From positions 62,001 through 126,000 of the forward strand of contig NZ_FNJV01000001.1 of the NCBI RefSeq assembly GCF_900103125.1: a stretch of DNA of 64,000 nucleotides, written 5' to 3'. Positions 9,162 to 18,228 of the stretch are shown here, in pieces. How positions within the stretch are numbered: position 1 is the first letter of the stretch; each line of letters opens with the position of its first letter. The notes under the pieces are model-generated. The model worked only from the letters and a program-made list of their open reading frames with translations, made no database searches and was not told where the DNA came from. The DNA is from Mucilaginibacter sp. OK268. Its GTDB lineage: Bacteria; Bacteroidota; Bacteroidia; Sphingobacteriales; Sphingobacteriaceae. A program made the position numbers and the translations under genes.

Positions 9162-10010
9162 ATGAGCACCCGCAGAGACTTTATTGGTACCGGACTGGCC
9201 GGTATAGCAGCCTTAATCTTACTGCCTGCTGTTAATACTTTTGCAAACGTTAATAACGAGTATAACCGCCAAAATAAAGGCAGGCTTAAACTGCGTTTTG
9301 CCTTGGCATCTGATATTCATTACGGACAGCCGGATACCGATTATGCGCTGAACACCGGCAATATGGTTAAATGGATCAATGCCGATCATGCTAAAAACCA
9401 CCTGGATATGGTGATCGTGAATGGCGATCTGGTGCACAACCGCCCCGATCTATTGCCAGAGATAAAAACTCAATACCTTGATAAATTCAATATGCCATAC
9501 CATACCATTCCGGGTAACCATGATTTTGCTGATGCTGCTCTGTGGCAAAAGAACTTTGGTTATGAAGATAAGTATACCGTAGAGTTTGGTGACATAGCCT
9601 TTGTACTGGCCAATACTGCCGATACAAAAGGGACCTATGTTTGCCCGGATAATGTTTTTATCAAAGCGTCATTAGAGAAATTCAAAGACAAGAAGATTGT
9701 GTTTGTGATACTGCATATTGCCCCGTTCAAATGGCAAAAAGATGATTTTTTTGTGGATTGTCCCGAAACTATGGAACTGCTGCATGGTTATCCGAATGTA
9801 AAGGCTACTTTTCACGGGCATGATCATTTGCTTGATGGGATACGTTATACCGGCGATAAGTTCCCGCATTTTTTTGATTCGCACATTGGCGGTAACTGGG
9901 GTACCGATTATAAAGGATACCGCATAGTAGAGATTGATGATCAAAACGCTATCTACACTTACCAGGTAAATGCCAGTCAAAACCCGGTTTTGAATTCCAA
10001 TAAATTATAA
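9162..10010 (+). CDS. Calcineurin-like metallophosphoesterase with Tat signal
   Basis: The 282-residue product begins STRRDFIGTG, a twin-arginine signal followed by a hydrophobic stretch (about 12-28). Export as a folded metalloenzyme is therefore likely. All metallophosphatase motifs are present: D51-x-H53 in ASDIHYG, D89 in VNGDL, N119-H120-D121 in PGNHD, then HIAPF and FHGHDH near 218. The family hydrolyses phosphomonoesters or diesters with a two-metal centre. It follows the SusCD-phosphoesterase-GDPD genes on the same strand but lies beyond a terminator-like repeat, so it may have its own promoter. Confidence 0.88.
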   Translation: MSTRRDFIGTGLAGIAALILLPAVNTFANVNNEYNRQNKGRLKLRFALASDIHYGQPDTDYALNTGNMVKWINADHAKNHLDMVIVNGDLVHNRPDLLPEIKTQYLDKFNMPYHTIPGNHDFADAALWQKNFGYEDKYTVEFGDIAFVLANTADTKGTYVCPDNVFIKASLEKFKDKKIVFVILHIAPFKWQKDDFFVDCPETMELLHGYPNVKATFHGHDHLLDGIRYTGDKFPHFFDSHIGGNWGTDYKGYRIVEIDDQNAIYTYQVNASQNPVLNSNKL

Positions 10011-10015
10011 ATAGG

Positions 10016-10073
10016 GAGACACATGTAATGTGTCTCTACGAAAATGAAATGTAAAGACGCATCACATGCGTCT
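10016..10073. repeat. Two tandem short palindromes
   Basis: GAGACACAT-GTA-ATGTGTCTC (10016-10036) and AGACGCAT-CAC-ATGCGTCT (10055-10073) are two perfect stem-loops of similar design, about 40 bp apart. They sit between convergent genes (stops at 10010 and 10084) and may act as a bidirectional 3'-end structure or be copies of a dispersed repeat. Confidence 0.7.
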
Positions 10074-10083
10074 CCGAATAAGA

Positions 10084-11055
10084 TTATTTCTCAGATGGGA
10101 ATTTTAGCCCTATCTGCGCGCGGGCCTTGTCAATCAGGTCGATCATTTGTTTTGACATTTGGTGGCTGATAACAGGGCTTTCTGTTTTACCCGCCTCGAT
10201 CAGGTCACAAAAGTGAGCTATCTCATAATTAAGACCGCCGGCAACAAACGGTTCATGCAATTCAACAACCCGGCCGTCGAGGTAATCAATAGTAGCACGG
10301 GCGGGGTTCCACCAATTTTTATGTATGGTGATATGGCCCAGCGGCCCGGCAATCAGCGCATCGCCTTTGCCATGCAGATCAAATCCGGCATATAATTGGG
10401 AGTATCCGCCGGCATGTTGTGTTTGAAATATGGTGAACATATCCACCCCGGTGCTGCCAAAGCGCCCCATCGCTTGTACATCCTGCAGGTCGCCAAGCCA
10501 GTCAATCGCCAAAAAAGCTTCATATATACCTATCTGCGTCAAGCCGCCGCCAGCAAGTTCCAGACTGAAATTAGGATGGGCGATAGAAAGATCCGCGACC
10601 GAGGATCCTGCGCGGACATAACCTGCCGGGCCGATTGGATCCTGGGTAAGATGTTCTTTTAAACGCAGGTATAAAGGATAGAAGGCTGGTTTCATACCTT
10701 CCATAAAAATTAAGTTGTACTCTTTTGCTACGGCAAGAACCTGTTCCAGTTCGACAAGGTTAACGGTAACCGGTTTTTCGCAAAGTACATGTTTGCCGGC
10801 CTTTAATGCGGCAATGCTATAAGCAGCATGGCTATCTGGGAGTGTGGCAATATACACGGCATCGATATCGGAGGCCAACAACTCATCAACACTGGCGCAG
10901 GCCATGCCACCGTATTGTTCTACAAAGGCATTAACAGTTGAAGGTCTTCTTGACCATGAGGCCACTAGTTGAGTATCGGGCAATACCTGAAGGCCTTGCA
11001 TAAACCGATGGGCAATACGCCCGCAACCTATTATTCCCCATTTTGTCATAGTCAT
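10084..11055 (-). CDS. Gfo/Idh/MocA-family NAD(P)-dependent oxidoreductase
   Basis: The 323-residue protein opens with a Rossmann dinucleotide-binding motif (WGIIGCGRIAHRF). It has the family's EKP signature at residues 93-95 (HVLCEKPVTVNL), where the lysine is part of the active site. The C-terminal half forms the open-faced beta-sheet domain (AGGGLTQIGIYEAFLAIDWLG). Such enzymes oxidise or reduce sugars, inositols or related polyols, or act as trans-dihydrodiol dehydrogenases. The sequence does not fix the substrate. No signal peptide, so it is cytoplasmic. An internal ATG at the third codon is an equally plausible start. It is the last gene of a minus-strand run whose neighbours are not obviously related. 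Confidence 0.85.
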   Translation of the reverse strand: MTMTKWGIIGCGRIAHRFMQGLQVLPDTQLVASWSRRPSTVNAFVEQYGGMACASVDELLASDIDAVYIATLPDSHAAYSIAALKAGKHVLCEKPVTVNLVELEQVLAVAKEYNLIFMEGMKPAFYPLYLRLKEHLTQDPIGPAGYVRAGSSVADLSIAHPNFSLELAGGGLTQIGIYEAFLAIDWLGDLQDVQAMGRFGSTGVDMFTIFQTQHAGGYSQLYAGFDLHGKGDALIAGPLGHITIHKNWWNPARATIDYLDGRVVELHEPFVAGGLNYEIAHFCDLIEAGKTESPVISHQMSKQMIDLIDKARAQIGLKFPSEK

Positions 11056-11099
11056 AAATCAAAAGCCTAAAGTTGAAAATCTTGTTTAAATAAAAAAGC

Positions 11100-11134
11100 C
11101 TTAAGTCAAAAAATATAATATCAATTGACTTAAG
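11100..11134. repeat. 10-bp inverted repeat
   Basis: CTTAAGTCAA (11100-11109) and TTGACTTAAG (11125-11134) form a perfect stem with a 15-nt AT-rich loop. It lies in the 108-bp gap between two minus-strand genes and may mark the 3' end of the upstream lipoprotein transcript. Confidence 0.5.
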
Positions 11135-11163
11135 ACTTCGAACTCAAGACTTACAACTTAAAC

Positions 11164-12222
11164 CTATTGGTACTGGATGTAAATAGGGTATGGTTTGTAT
11201 CTTGATAAAACTTCCTCGGGTGTTAACATATGGTGAGGAGCTTTTTTGATATCGTTTTTGTAGAACAATTTAAAGCCCGTAAACTGTACCGGCTCCTGGT
11301 TAATAAAGTAACGGTAAGTGCCGGTTTTAAGATCGGGTTCGCCCCATCCGTCCATATCCATTACCAATTGAACTTCTTTGTGTAGTTTAATGTTTTTATA
11401 ATTGGTTACCATTTTTTTGGTAAAACGGTGTACTACCAGGATTTTTGGAGGCAGGTTGTTCTTTTTAACGATGCCCGCCAAGTAACCAGAAACATAGTTG
11501 ATATCCGCAGCATCATAGGTGCCAATTTTTTTACCTGGATGGGTGCCGTCTTTCATGGAAAATTCAGGGTCCATACCAAAATGAACCTGCGGCATGGCTA
11601 AATATTTTTCAAACAATGGTAATTCAGCTTGAATATTACTTAATGCTACCTGTACATCTAAAAATACAATGGCGTGTGCTTTTTTTGCCAGTACCAAAAC
11701 GCTGTCGATTTGTTTAAATGGCATGCGGTAACGGAATTTGCCGTCTTTACCGCCATCGCCCTGGGCTACTACAGCAATATAATGCAGGGCTGGCTGAACC
11801 GGGGTTTTTGGATCGGCCTTTTCCCAATGTTTTACTTCGCCTTTTAGTTTGGCCAGCATTTCATTAGGCGGTAATTCGCCAAGGATCCCCATTTTTTTAG
11901 AGTAAAGGTTACCATAAAAAGCAACCACACGTTTAAACGGTAAAATAGCGCCGTTTAGTGGATATGGCGTGTTTTTAACCGGCCATCTGCCGGTGGTATC
12001 ACCATGGGCATTGAACTTTAACAGGGAATCATATAACTTTTTATCCAATGGAGGATAGCTTGATTTTACCACGCTCAGCGTGTCTTCCGTTTCGCCTTTG
12101 GCCGAGTCTGCCTTGGTTGATTGTTTAGCGCCCGGCTTGCTGGTATTGCCGCTTTGTTTGCAATTGGTTAGCAGGGTAATTGTTAATAGAAGCGCCGAGG
12201 CGTAAAGGAAAAAATGTTTCAT
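11164..12222 (-). CDS. Conserved lipoprotein of unknown function
   Basis: This 352-residue protein has a lipoprotein signal with the lipobox cysteine at residue 21 (LLTNCKQSG), then a Ser/Lys/Thr-rich linker. The remainder looks like a globular alpha/beta domain. ALHYIAVVAQGDGG, IVFLDVQVAL, HFGMDPEFSM and ILVVHRFTKKM resemble successive beta-strands of a TIM-barrel-like fold with conserved acidic residues at strand ends. I do not recognise a named family and propose no reaction. It lies 73 bp after the D-aminoacylase-like gene on the same strand. Confidence 0.6.
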   Translation of the reverse strand: MKHFFLYASALLLTITLLTNCKQSGNTSKPGAKQSTKADSAKGETEDTLSVVKSSYPPLDKKLYDSLLKFNAHGDTTGRWPVKNTPYPLNGAILPFKRVVAFYGNLYSKKMGILGELPPNEMLAKLKGEVKHWEKADPKTPVQPALHYIAVVAQGDGGKDGKFRYRMPFKQIDSVLVLAKKAHAIVFLDVQVALSNIQAELPLFEKYLAMPQVHFGMDPEFSMKDGTHPGKKIGTYDAADINYVSGYLAGIVKKNNLPPKILVVHRFTKKMVTNYKNIKLHKEVQLVMDMDGWGEPDLKTGTYRYFINQEPVQFTGFKLFYKNDIKKAPHHMLTPEEVLSRYKPYPIYIQYQ

Positions 12223-12295
12223 TATTTATAAAGGTGAGATTTTTGCGTATTTGATGTGCCGGTTTTTAAACTCTTTTTAACTGGTTAATTACTAA

Positions 12296-13879
12296 TTATT
12301 TCTGTTGATATCCGGGACCGTACAAAATAACACCTTTTCTGGTGCCAATGTGTTTAAAATTATCAACAGTTATGTTTCCATTTACTAAAACATACTTAAA
12401 ACCAGTTGAATAGGCGTGGGGATGTTCAAACGTTGATTGGTCTTTGACCGTACCGGCGTCAAAGATAACAATATCTGCAAACATAGCAGGCTGCAATAAT
12501 CCGCGATTGGTTAAATGAAATTTTTGCGCAGGTAAGGAGGTCATTTTACGTATGGCATCTTCCAGGCGGATCACATTTTTTTCGCGTACATAATAGGCCA
12601 GCACCCGGGCATTGCTGCCATAACCACGTGGATGCGGCACACCCGAGCCAAACAAACGGATGCCCGAATCTGATGCTACCATAGTTAGCGGATAGCGGAG
12701 TATATTTTCAACATCGGCTTCATTCAAGCCGTGAAATACCATCGAGGCACTGCCTATTTTGGTAATATCTAAAATGGTTTCAATTTCATCAGGGATAGTT
12801 GAAGGCCGGCCTTTGGCGATATTGATCTGCATGATATTTTTCCCATTGAGGGATGGATCTCCATCGCAATGGGCAACCACAGCATAATCAAAATGCTCAC
12901 GGGTGCGCCTTTTCATGTCTACTATCATTTCCGCCACTATCTTTTGATGGATCAACGGATTATTCAACCGTTTTAATACCGAATCATGCCCGCCATCCTG
13001 CAGCCAGTCAGGTAGCAATACATTCAGCGTTGTACTGCTGGCAGTGTATGGATATTGATCAACCGTTACATCCAAACCCTCCTGGCGTGCTTTTTCGACC
13101 ATGGCGATCATCTCTGTCGAACGGTTCCAGTTGGGCAGGCCCACTTTAAAATGGGAGATCTCTACCGGCATATTGGCTTGTCGGCCTATATCAATAGCTT
13201 CGGCAATGGCATCAAATATCTTATCCGATTCATTGCGCATATGTGAGGTGTATATACCGTGATACTTGGCTGCCGCTTTTGCCAGGGCCACAACCTCGGG
13301 TGTTTTGGAATATAAACCCGGTGTATAAATTAAACCTGTAGAAAAACCAACGGCCCCATCGCGCATGGCTTGTTCCACAATGGCCTGCATTTTTTGTAGC
13401 TGCGCATCATTGGGTGTTATGGCTGCCTTGCCTAAAACAGCATCGCGAACATCGTTATGACCAATCAGGGTTGCTACATTTACAGACAGTTTCAAACTAT
13501 CTAAAAATTTAAAATATTTGGCGATGTTAATATTGGAAGTGCCGCAGTTTCCCGTGATCACGGTGGTTACGCCATCGTAAATAAAATTATCGGCAGTAGG
13601 GGTTTTCTTTTCGTCTCCTTCAATATGAGTATGTACATCAATAAAGCCTGGAGCGATGATGAGGCCTGTGGCATCGATGGTTTTATCGGCCTTACTTTTG
13701 GACAGATCGCCGATATTCACGATCTTATCTTTAACAATACCCACATCCCCATAAAACCAGGGATTGCCGGCACCGTCAATTATTTTTCCGTTTTTTAGGA
13801 TGATGTCAAAATGTTGCTGTGCAAAACAACCAGTGGATATCAATATCAGACATATCGTATACAGCTGTTTTTTGATCAT
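12296..13879 (-). CDS. Secreted N-acyl-D-amino-acid deacylase family amidohydrolase
   Basis: The 527-residue protein has a signal peptide (about 1-21, ending CFAQ) and an amidohydrolase-superfamily metal-dependent barrel. The DVHTH motif gives H83 and H85. Later come ITGNCG near 110, GFSTGLIYTPG, TSHMRNE and ISHFKV with further His ligands, and a catalytic Asp in VASDSG. The set matches D-aminoacylases, which remove the acyl group from N-acyl-D-amino acids. A periplasmic role in recycling D-amino-acid derivatives is likely. Its 5' end lies 6 bp from the stop of the methyltransferase gene, so the two are probably cotranscribed. Confidence 0.85.
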   Translation of the reverse strand: MIKKQLYTICLILISTGCFAQQHFDIILKNGKIIDGAGNPWFYGDVGIVKDKIVNIGDLSKSKADKTIDATGLIIAPGFIDVHTHIEGDEKKTPTADNFIYDGVTTVITGNCGTSNINIAKYFKFLDSLKLSVNVATLIGHNDVRDAVLGKAAITPNDAQLQKMQAIVEQAMRDGAVGFSTGLIYTPGLYSKTPEVVALAKAAAKYHGIYTSHMRNESDKIFDAIAEAIDIGRQANMPVEISHFKVGLPNWNRSTEMIAMVEKARQEGLDVTVDQYPYTASSTTLNVLLPDWLQDGGHDSVLKRLNNPLIHQKIVAEMIVDMKRRTREHFDYAVVAHCDGDPSLNGKNIMQINIAKGRPSTIPDEIETILDITKIGSASMVFHGLNEADVENILRYPLTMVASDSGIRLFGSGVPHPRGYGSNARVLAYYVREKNVIRLEDAIRKMTSLPAQKFHLTNRGLLQPAMFADIVIFDAGTVKDQSTFEHPHAYSTGFKYVLVNGNITVDNFKHIGTRKGVILYGPGYQQK

Positions 13880-13885
13880 CGTAGG

Positions 13886-14773
13886 CTACGAACGTGTTTT
13901 AAAGAATTTTCCAAAAACGCCAAGTGGTAGTTTTGAACCCGCGGTGGCCTGCAGATAAAGTTCGCCGATCTCCAGGTTTTGTACTTTCGGGAAAGCGCTT
14001 TTGATCAGATTCTCGATAATTACCGATGAAAAGCCTAACGAGTAGGTATTCAGGATGAGGAAGTGTTCTTCAGGATCAAGCAGCTGTATCACATCTGCCA
14101 TCATCTCGTTGATGTTGTCTTCCAGTTTCCATTTTTCGCCGTTGGGGCCATTGCCGTACGCCGGAGGATCAAGAATGATACCGTTATATTTTTTACCGCG
14201 TTTTAACTCACGTTTTACAAATTTCAAGGCGTCTTCAACAACCCACCTGATATTGTTGAGACCCGAGATCTCCTGGTTTTCATTGGCCCAGGTCACTACT
14301 TGTTTTATGGAATCCACGTGTGTGGTATCGGCGCCGGCTGCCTGTGCAATTAACGATGCGCCACCGGTATAGGCAAACAGGTTAAGTACCTTGGGCTGTG
14401 GTGTTTTAAACTTTTTGATATTTTGGGTGATGTAATCCCAGTTTACAGCCTGCTCGGGGAAAATACCCAGGTGTTTAAATGAGGTTAAACCCAAACGGAA
14501 TTTGATGGCCGCATCCTTGTTTTTATATTCAATATGCCAGCGGTCGGGTGTTTTGGGGTCTTTCTTTACCCAGTCGCCCGCGGTTGCCGAGCGACCCTTA
14601 AACTTGATGTGGTGTAAGCGCTGCCACTCAGAAGCGGGCAATTGTTTGCTCCAAACCGCTTGCGGTTCGGGGCGTATCAGTACAATATTCCCAAAGCGTT
14701 CCAGCTTTTCAAAATCGCCGCAATCAATCAGCTCGTAATCTTTCCAGTGCGTTGGGGTTAATAGTTGGATCAT
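13886..14773 (-). CDS. RlmI-like class I SAM-dependent methyltransferase
   Basis: The 295-residue product has the SAM-binding glycine motif VLNLFAYTGGASL and the catalytic motif IV ILDPPAYGNGPNG. Both are typical of the YccW/RlmI group of 23S rRNA m5C methyltransferases. Compared with E. coli RlmI (about 396 residues) it is short and lacks an obvious N-terminal PUA domain, so the exact target is uncertain. DNA or small-RNA substrates cannot be excluded. The D-aminoacylase-like gene begins 6 bp downstream. Confidence 0.75.
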   Translation of the reverse strand: MIQLLTPTHWKDYELIDCGDFEKLERFGNIVLIRPEPQAVWSKQLPASEWQRLHHIKFKGRSATAGDWVKKDPKTPDRWHIEYKNKDAAIKFRLGLTSFKHLGIFPEQAVNWDYITQNIKKFKTPQPKVLNLFAYTGGASLIAQAAGADTTHVDSIKQVVTWANENQEISGLNNIRWVVEDALKFVKRELKRGKKYNGIILDPPAYGNGPNGEKWKLEDNINEMMADVIQLLDPEEHFLILNTYSLGFSSVIIENLIKSAFPKVQNLEIGELYLQATAGSKLPLGVFGKFFKTRS

Positions 14774-14891
14774 TCTTTTAGTTTGCAGTTTACAGTGGGC
14801 AGTTTGCAGTAGATAGTTACCTACTACGCCATTTTAATAGGTGCAAATATAATCATTCTGATAAAAGCGACTGCTAACTGTGAACTGTAAA

Positions 14892-15644
14892 CTACAATTT
14901 CGCTTTTGCTGCCTGCATAAATTTACTGGCAAATACAAAGTCGTTCAGTTCCTGGTTGTCGGTATGGGCTATCTCTTTATTACTGCCTTCCCACCATTTT
15001 TTACCTTGGTGTAAAAATATAATATGGTCGCCTATACCCATTACCGAGTTCATATCGTGCGTAACAATCACTGTTGTTATTTCATATTCTTCGGTAAGCT
15101 CATTGATCAGTTCATCTATCAGGATGGATGTTTTAGGGTCGAGGCCCGAGTTGGGTTCGTCTACAAACAGGTATTTGGGTTGCATGGATATAGCGCGCGC
15201 AATACCTACACGTTTCTTCATCCCGCCCGAAAGCTCTGATGGGAATAGTTTATTCTTGCCGGTAAGATTAACTCTTTCCAGGCAAAAATTGGCGCGATCG
15301 AGTTTCTCTGCTTTTGTTTGATTAGTAAACAGGTTAAGCGGAAACATGATATTTTCTTCAACCGTCATGGAGTCAAACAGAGCCGAATTTTGAAAAAGCA
15401 TCCCTATTTTGGTACGGATAGGCACACGTTGCTCAAAATCCATGTCGGTAAAGTTCTCGCCGTCAAATATCACGTCGCCTTTGGTAGGATCATGCAAGCC
15501 AACAATACATTTTAACAGGGTAGTTTTTCCTGATCCGGAGCCACCAATGATAAGATTGTTTTTACCTGGTTTAAAAGTCGCGGTTATACCTTTTAGTACT
15601 TCGTTATCGCCAAATGTTTTGTAGATATCTTTAATTTCGATCAT
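14892..15644 (-). CDS. mlaF: MlaF-like ABC transporter ATP-binding protein
   Basis: From the ATG at 15644 the product has about 250 residues and begins MIEIKDIYKTFGD. It has Walker A (GGSGSGKTT), a Q-loop, the ABC signature (LSGGMKKRVGIARA), Walker B (YLFVDEP) and an H-loop (VIVTHD). The LSGGM form and the partner gene place it with the Mla ATPases that drive glycerophospholipid trafficking between the membranes. I prefer this start over an upstream in-frame one because it overlaps the permease stop in an ATGA junction (15641-15644). No MCE/MlaD gene follows on this strand. Confidence 0.85.
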   Translation of the reverse strand: MIEIKDIYKTFGDNEVLKGITATFKPGKNNLIIGGSGSGKTTLLKCIVGLHDPTKGDVIFDGENFTDMDFEQRVPIRTKIGMLFQNSALFDSMTVEENIMFPLNLFTNQTKAEKLDRANFCLERVNLTGKNKLFPSELSGGMKKRVGIARAISMQPKYLFVDEPNSGLDPKTSILIDELINELTEEYEITTVIVTHDMNSVMGIGDHIIFLHQGKKWWEGSNKEIAHTDNQELNDFVFASKFMQAAKAKL

Positions 15645-16372
15645 AGTAGGAGGCGTGAAATAATAAGATCCACAAATAATATCATGATACAGCTCCAAAC
15701 AACTCCGCGTGTGGCCGACTGACCAACCTCAAGCGAACCGCCATCAGTATAAAAACCCTGGTAGGAGCAAATAGAAGTGATGATGAATCCAAAGAATATA
15801 GATTTAACGGCGCAAACAGTAACAATAAGCGGGTTAAAACCATCGGTTAAGCCGGTTATATAATCGGCTGTCGATACATCTTTTGAGGCGGCACAGGCAA
15901 TATAACCACCAGTTAAACCCAAAATTACCGATACAATAACCAATAAGGGAATCATGGATACCCCGGCTATGATCTTGGGTGATATTAAATAGCCCGGCGC
16001 GTTTACACCCATGATCTCCAGTGCGTCTATCTGCTCGGTTACCCGCATAGTGCCAATTTGGGATGCCATACTGGAGCCTACACGCCCAGCCAATACCAGT
16101 GCCGATATGGTTGGACTAAACTCCAGGATGGTAGAGTCGCGGGTGATACCGCCAACAATTGTTTTTGGGATAAAGTCGCTTACCAGCTGAAATGCGGTCT
16201 GTATAGTAGCCACAGCGCCAATAAATACCGAAATGATGGCGATGATACCCAGTGAGCCTATACCCACCGAAACCATTTCACGCATCACCTCGCTCCAATA
16301 AACACTAAACTTTTCGGGCTTCCTGAAACTTAATCGCAGCAGAAGAATGTATTTTCCTAAACTTTGGAACAT
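15641..16372 (-). CDS. mlaE: MlaE-like ABC transporter permease
   Basis: This 243-residue inner-membrane protein matches the MlaE/DUF140 permease family. It has an N-terminal amphipathic helix, about five membrane segments, and the characteristic GAVATIQTAFQL and SSMASQIGTMRVTEQIDALE regions, the latter including the coupling segment that contacts the ATPase. It forms the membrane core of the retrograde or anterograde lipid transporter with MlaF, whose gene overlaps by 4 bp. Confidence 0.9.
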   Translation of the reverse strand: MFQSLGKYILLLRLSFRKPEKFSVYWSEVMREMVSVGIGSLGIIAIISVFIGAVATIQTAFQLVSDFIPKTIVGGITRDSTILEFSPTISALVLAGRVGSSMASQIGTMRVTEQIDALEIMGVNAPGYLISPKIIAGVSMIPLLVIVSVILGLTGGYIACAASKDVSTADYITGLTDGFNPLIVTVCAVKSIFFGFIITSICSYQGFYTDGGSLEVGQSATRGVVWSCIMILFVDLIISRLLL

Positions 16373-16588
16373 TTGTTTTTATAAAAATCGGTTAAAAATA
16401 CGTTTTTTACCATTAAGCTTTATCGCTTGTGCCCATTGAATTAATTTAAATATGCAATTTTATGAGCTATCAATTATTGCTTACGTAAATTCGACCCATA
16501 AAGCTTCAACCCTAAGCAAAAAAAATCAGCCTTGTATACTTTGGGGCTGTTTTAAAAAGAACAATTATTTAAACACATTATTATCAGC

Positions 16589-17293
16589 ATGAAGAACGCT
16601 CTTATCACCGGTTCAACAAAAGGCATGGGCCGCTCTATTTCTATTTCATTTGCTAATGAAGGATTGAACGTGGCAATTTGTTCGCGCAATGAGCAAGAAT
16701 TATTAAAATTTAAGGATGAACTGCACTCCATTAACCCATCAATAAAAGTTTTTGCACAGGTTGCTGATGGCAGTAATAAAGCCCAATTGCTCCAATTTGC
16801 AGCAGGTGCACAACAAGAGCTGGGATTTATTGATGTGGTGGTAAATAGCCTGGGCATGTTTGCCCCCGGCAGTATACTTGACGAAAGTGAAGGCGACTTT
16901 GAAAAACAATTGCATACCAACCTGATGCCCACTTATGAGCTGTACCGTCACTTCGGTAAAACCATGATTGCTGCACGCAAAGGGCACTTCTTTAATATTT
17001 GCTCGGTAGCATCGTTAAATCCTTTTCCGCAGGCTGGTACCTATGGAGTAACAAAATATGCGTTATTAGGCCTTACAAAGGTAATGCGGCTTGAAATGCA
17101 GGAACATGGCGTAAAAGTAACCGCGATAATCCCCGGATCAACATTAACGGATTCTTGGAAAGACGCGGTGGTTGATAAAGATACCATGGTACTACCCGAA
17201 GATATAGCATCAGCTATCATCAATATATACAGGATGAGCCAAGGCGCTAATGTTGACGAAATGATCATTAAACCTGCACCAGGTCAGATATAA
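16589..17293 (+). CDS. Short-chain dehydrogenase/reductase (SDR)
   Basis: The 234-residue cytoplasmic enzyme has the classical SDR cofactor motif TGSTKGMG near the N-terminus and VVNSLG in place of NNAG. The catalytic Ser-Tyr-Lys set lies in NICSVASLNPFPQAGTYGVTKYAL. The length is right for a single-domain SDR. Arg at CSRNEQEL suggests NADP(H) preference, an inference. It resembles the FabG/YdfG-like group, but the substrate is not predictable. It is monocistronic, divergent from mlaE. Confidence 0.85.
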   Translation: MKNALITGSTKGMGRSISISFANEGLNVAICSRNEQELLKFKDELHSINPSIKVFAQVADGSNKAQLLQFAAGAQQELGFIDVVVNSLGMFAPGSILDESEGDFEKQLHTNLMPTYELYRHFGKTMIAARKGHFFNICSVASLNPFPQAGTYGVTKYALLGLTKVMRLEMQEHGVKVTAIIPGSTLTDSWKDAVVDKDTMVLPEDIASAIINIYRMSQGANVDEMIIKPAPGQI

Positions 17294-17309
17294 ATTTGGT
17301 TAGTTCATG

Positions 17310-17410
17310 GTTGATGGTTCATAGATCATGGATAAGAGGTTGTGGAAAAACAGCCTGGGTTTATCTACATGCAAACAAAAATCATGAACTATGATCTATG
17401 AACCATCAAC
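17310..17410. repeat. 20-bp perfect inverted repeat
   Basis: The arm at 17310-17329 (GTTGATGGTTCATAGATCAT) is an exact inverted copy of 17391-17410, with a 61-bp centre. Related shorter copies extend on both sides (GTTCATGG before the left arm, ACCATCAAC after the right). It lies between the SDR gene and the pspC-like gene and looks like a small palindromic mobile-type repeat. Confidence 0.75.
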
Positions 17411-17542
17411 TATTAACCATCAACTTTCATCGGTATTTTCAGGTGCTTTACCGAGAGTTTGGTCACTTTCACCTAATAGTATTACTGTAAAACATTTGTT
17501 GTTAGCACATTTGAATTATAAAATCACTATTATTAATAAATT

Positions 17543-18148
17543 ATGGAAAAGAAACTTTATCGCGATGAACGCCGAAAAACCATAGGGGGTGTTTGCGCGG
17601 GTTTGGCAGAATACTTTGATATCGATATAGCTATAGTACGGGCTTTGTTCCTGCTCACCTTTATATTCATGGGTACCGGTTTAATGGTTTACATAGTTTT
17701 ATGGATAGTGCTACCTAAAAAATATCAGCAATACTTTGATCCTGGGGTTGATTATCGTGTACCGCCGCAGGAGCCTTATAATCCTTTTGCCGCTGGCGTA
17801 CCCCCGCAACAGGAGGTACCGTTTGGTGTACCACCAAAAAAATCCGGATCATCAACTCCTGGACTTATCATAGGTGTCATATTGATATTTATAGGTGCAT
17901 CATTCTTGCTGCATGAATTACATCTGTTCAGATTCTGGCATTTTGGTAAATTGTGGCCGGTGGTTTTAGTAGGGGCGGGTCTTGCATTAATGGCAACAGG
18001 CAACAAAAAGAAACCCTGGGAAGATTATAACCCAGGCAGTACCGATGCCTCTGATGCTAAAGAAGAGGTAAAAGATGATACTTTGAATAAAGAAGATCAT
18101 CCTAATCCCGAAAATGATAATTTAAAAGATAATCCACCAACTGTATAA
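17543..18148 (+). CDS. PspC-domain membrane protein
   Basis: The 201-residue protein starts with a PspC domain (about residues 1-60: KLYRDERRKTIGGVCAGLAEYFDID, then a membrane helix). A Pro-rich segment follows, then a LiaI/DUF5668-like pair of membrane helices (PGLIIGVILIFIGASFLL, LWPVVLVGAGLALM). The tail is hydrophilic and rich in Asp, Glu and Asn. PspC proteins sense or counter inner-membrane stress. The next gene, 80 bp downstream, has the same DUF5668-type helices, so the two likely act together in envelope-stress defence. No PspA homologue is visible nearby. Confidence 0.85.
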   Translation: MEKKLYRDERRKTIGGVCAGLAEYFDIDIAIVRALFLLTFIFMGTGLMVYIVLWIVLPKKYQQYFDPGVDYRVPPQEPYNPFAAGVPPQQEVPFGVPPKKSGSSTPGLIIGVILIFIGASFLLHELHLFRFWHFGKLWPVVLVGAGLALMATGNKKKPWEDYNPGSTDASDAKEEVKDDTLNKEDHPNPENDNLKDNPPTV

Positions 18149-18228
18149 CATCTGATGTTATTAAACTGCTATGATCGACAAAGTCAATGTAGGTTATAGC
18201 AGCTTCATAAATATAAAAGAATATTGAA

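Noticed and set aside
10159..10662. Plus-strand frames of 78 and 88 codons opposite the Gfo/Idh/MocA gene
   Set aside because: They are antisense to a strongly conserved oxidoreductase with all motifs, and have no coding features of their own.
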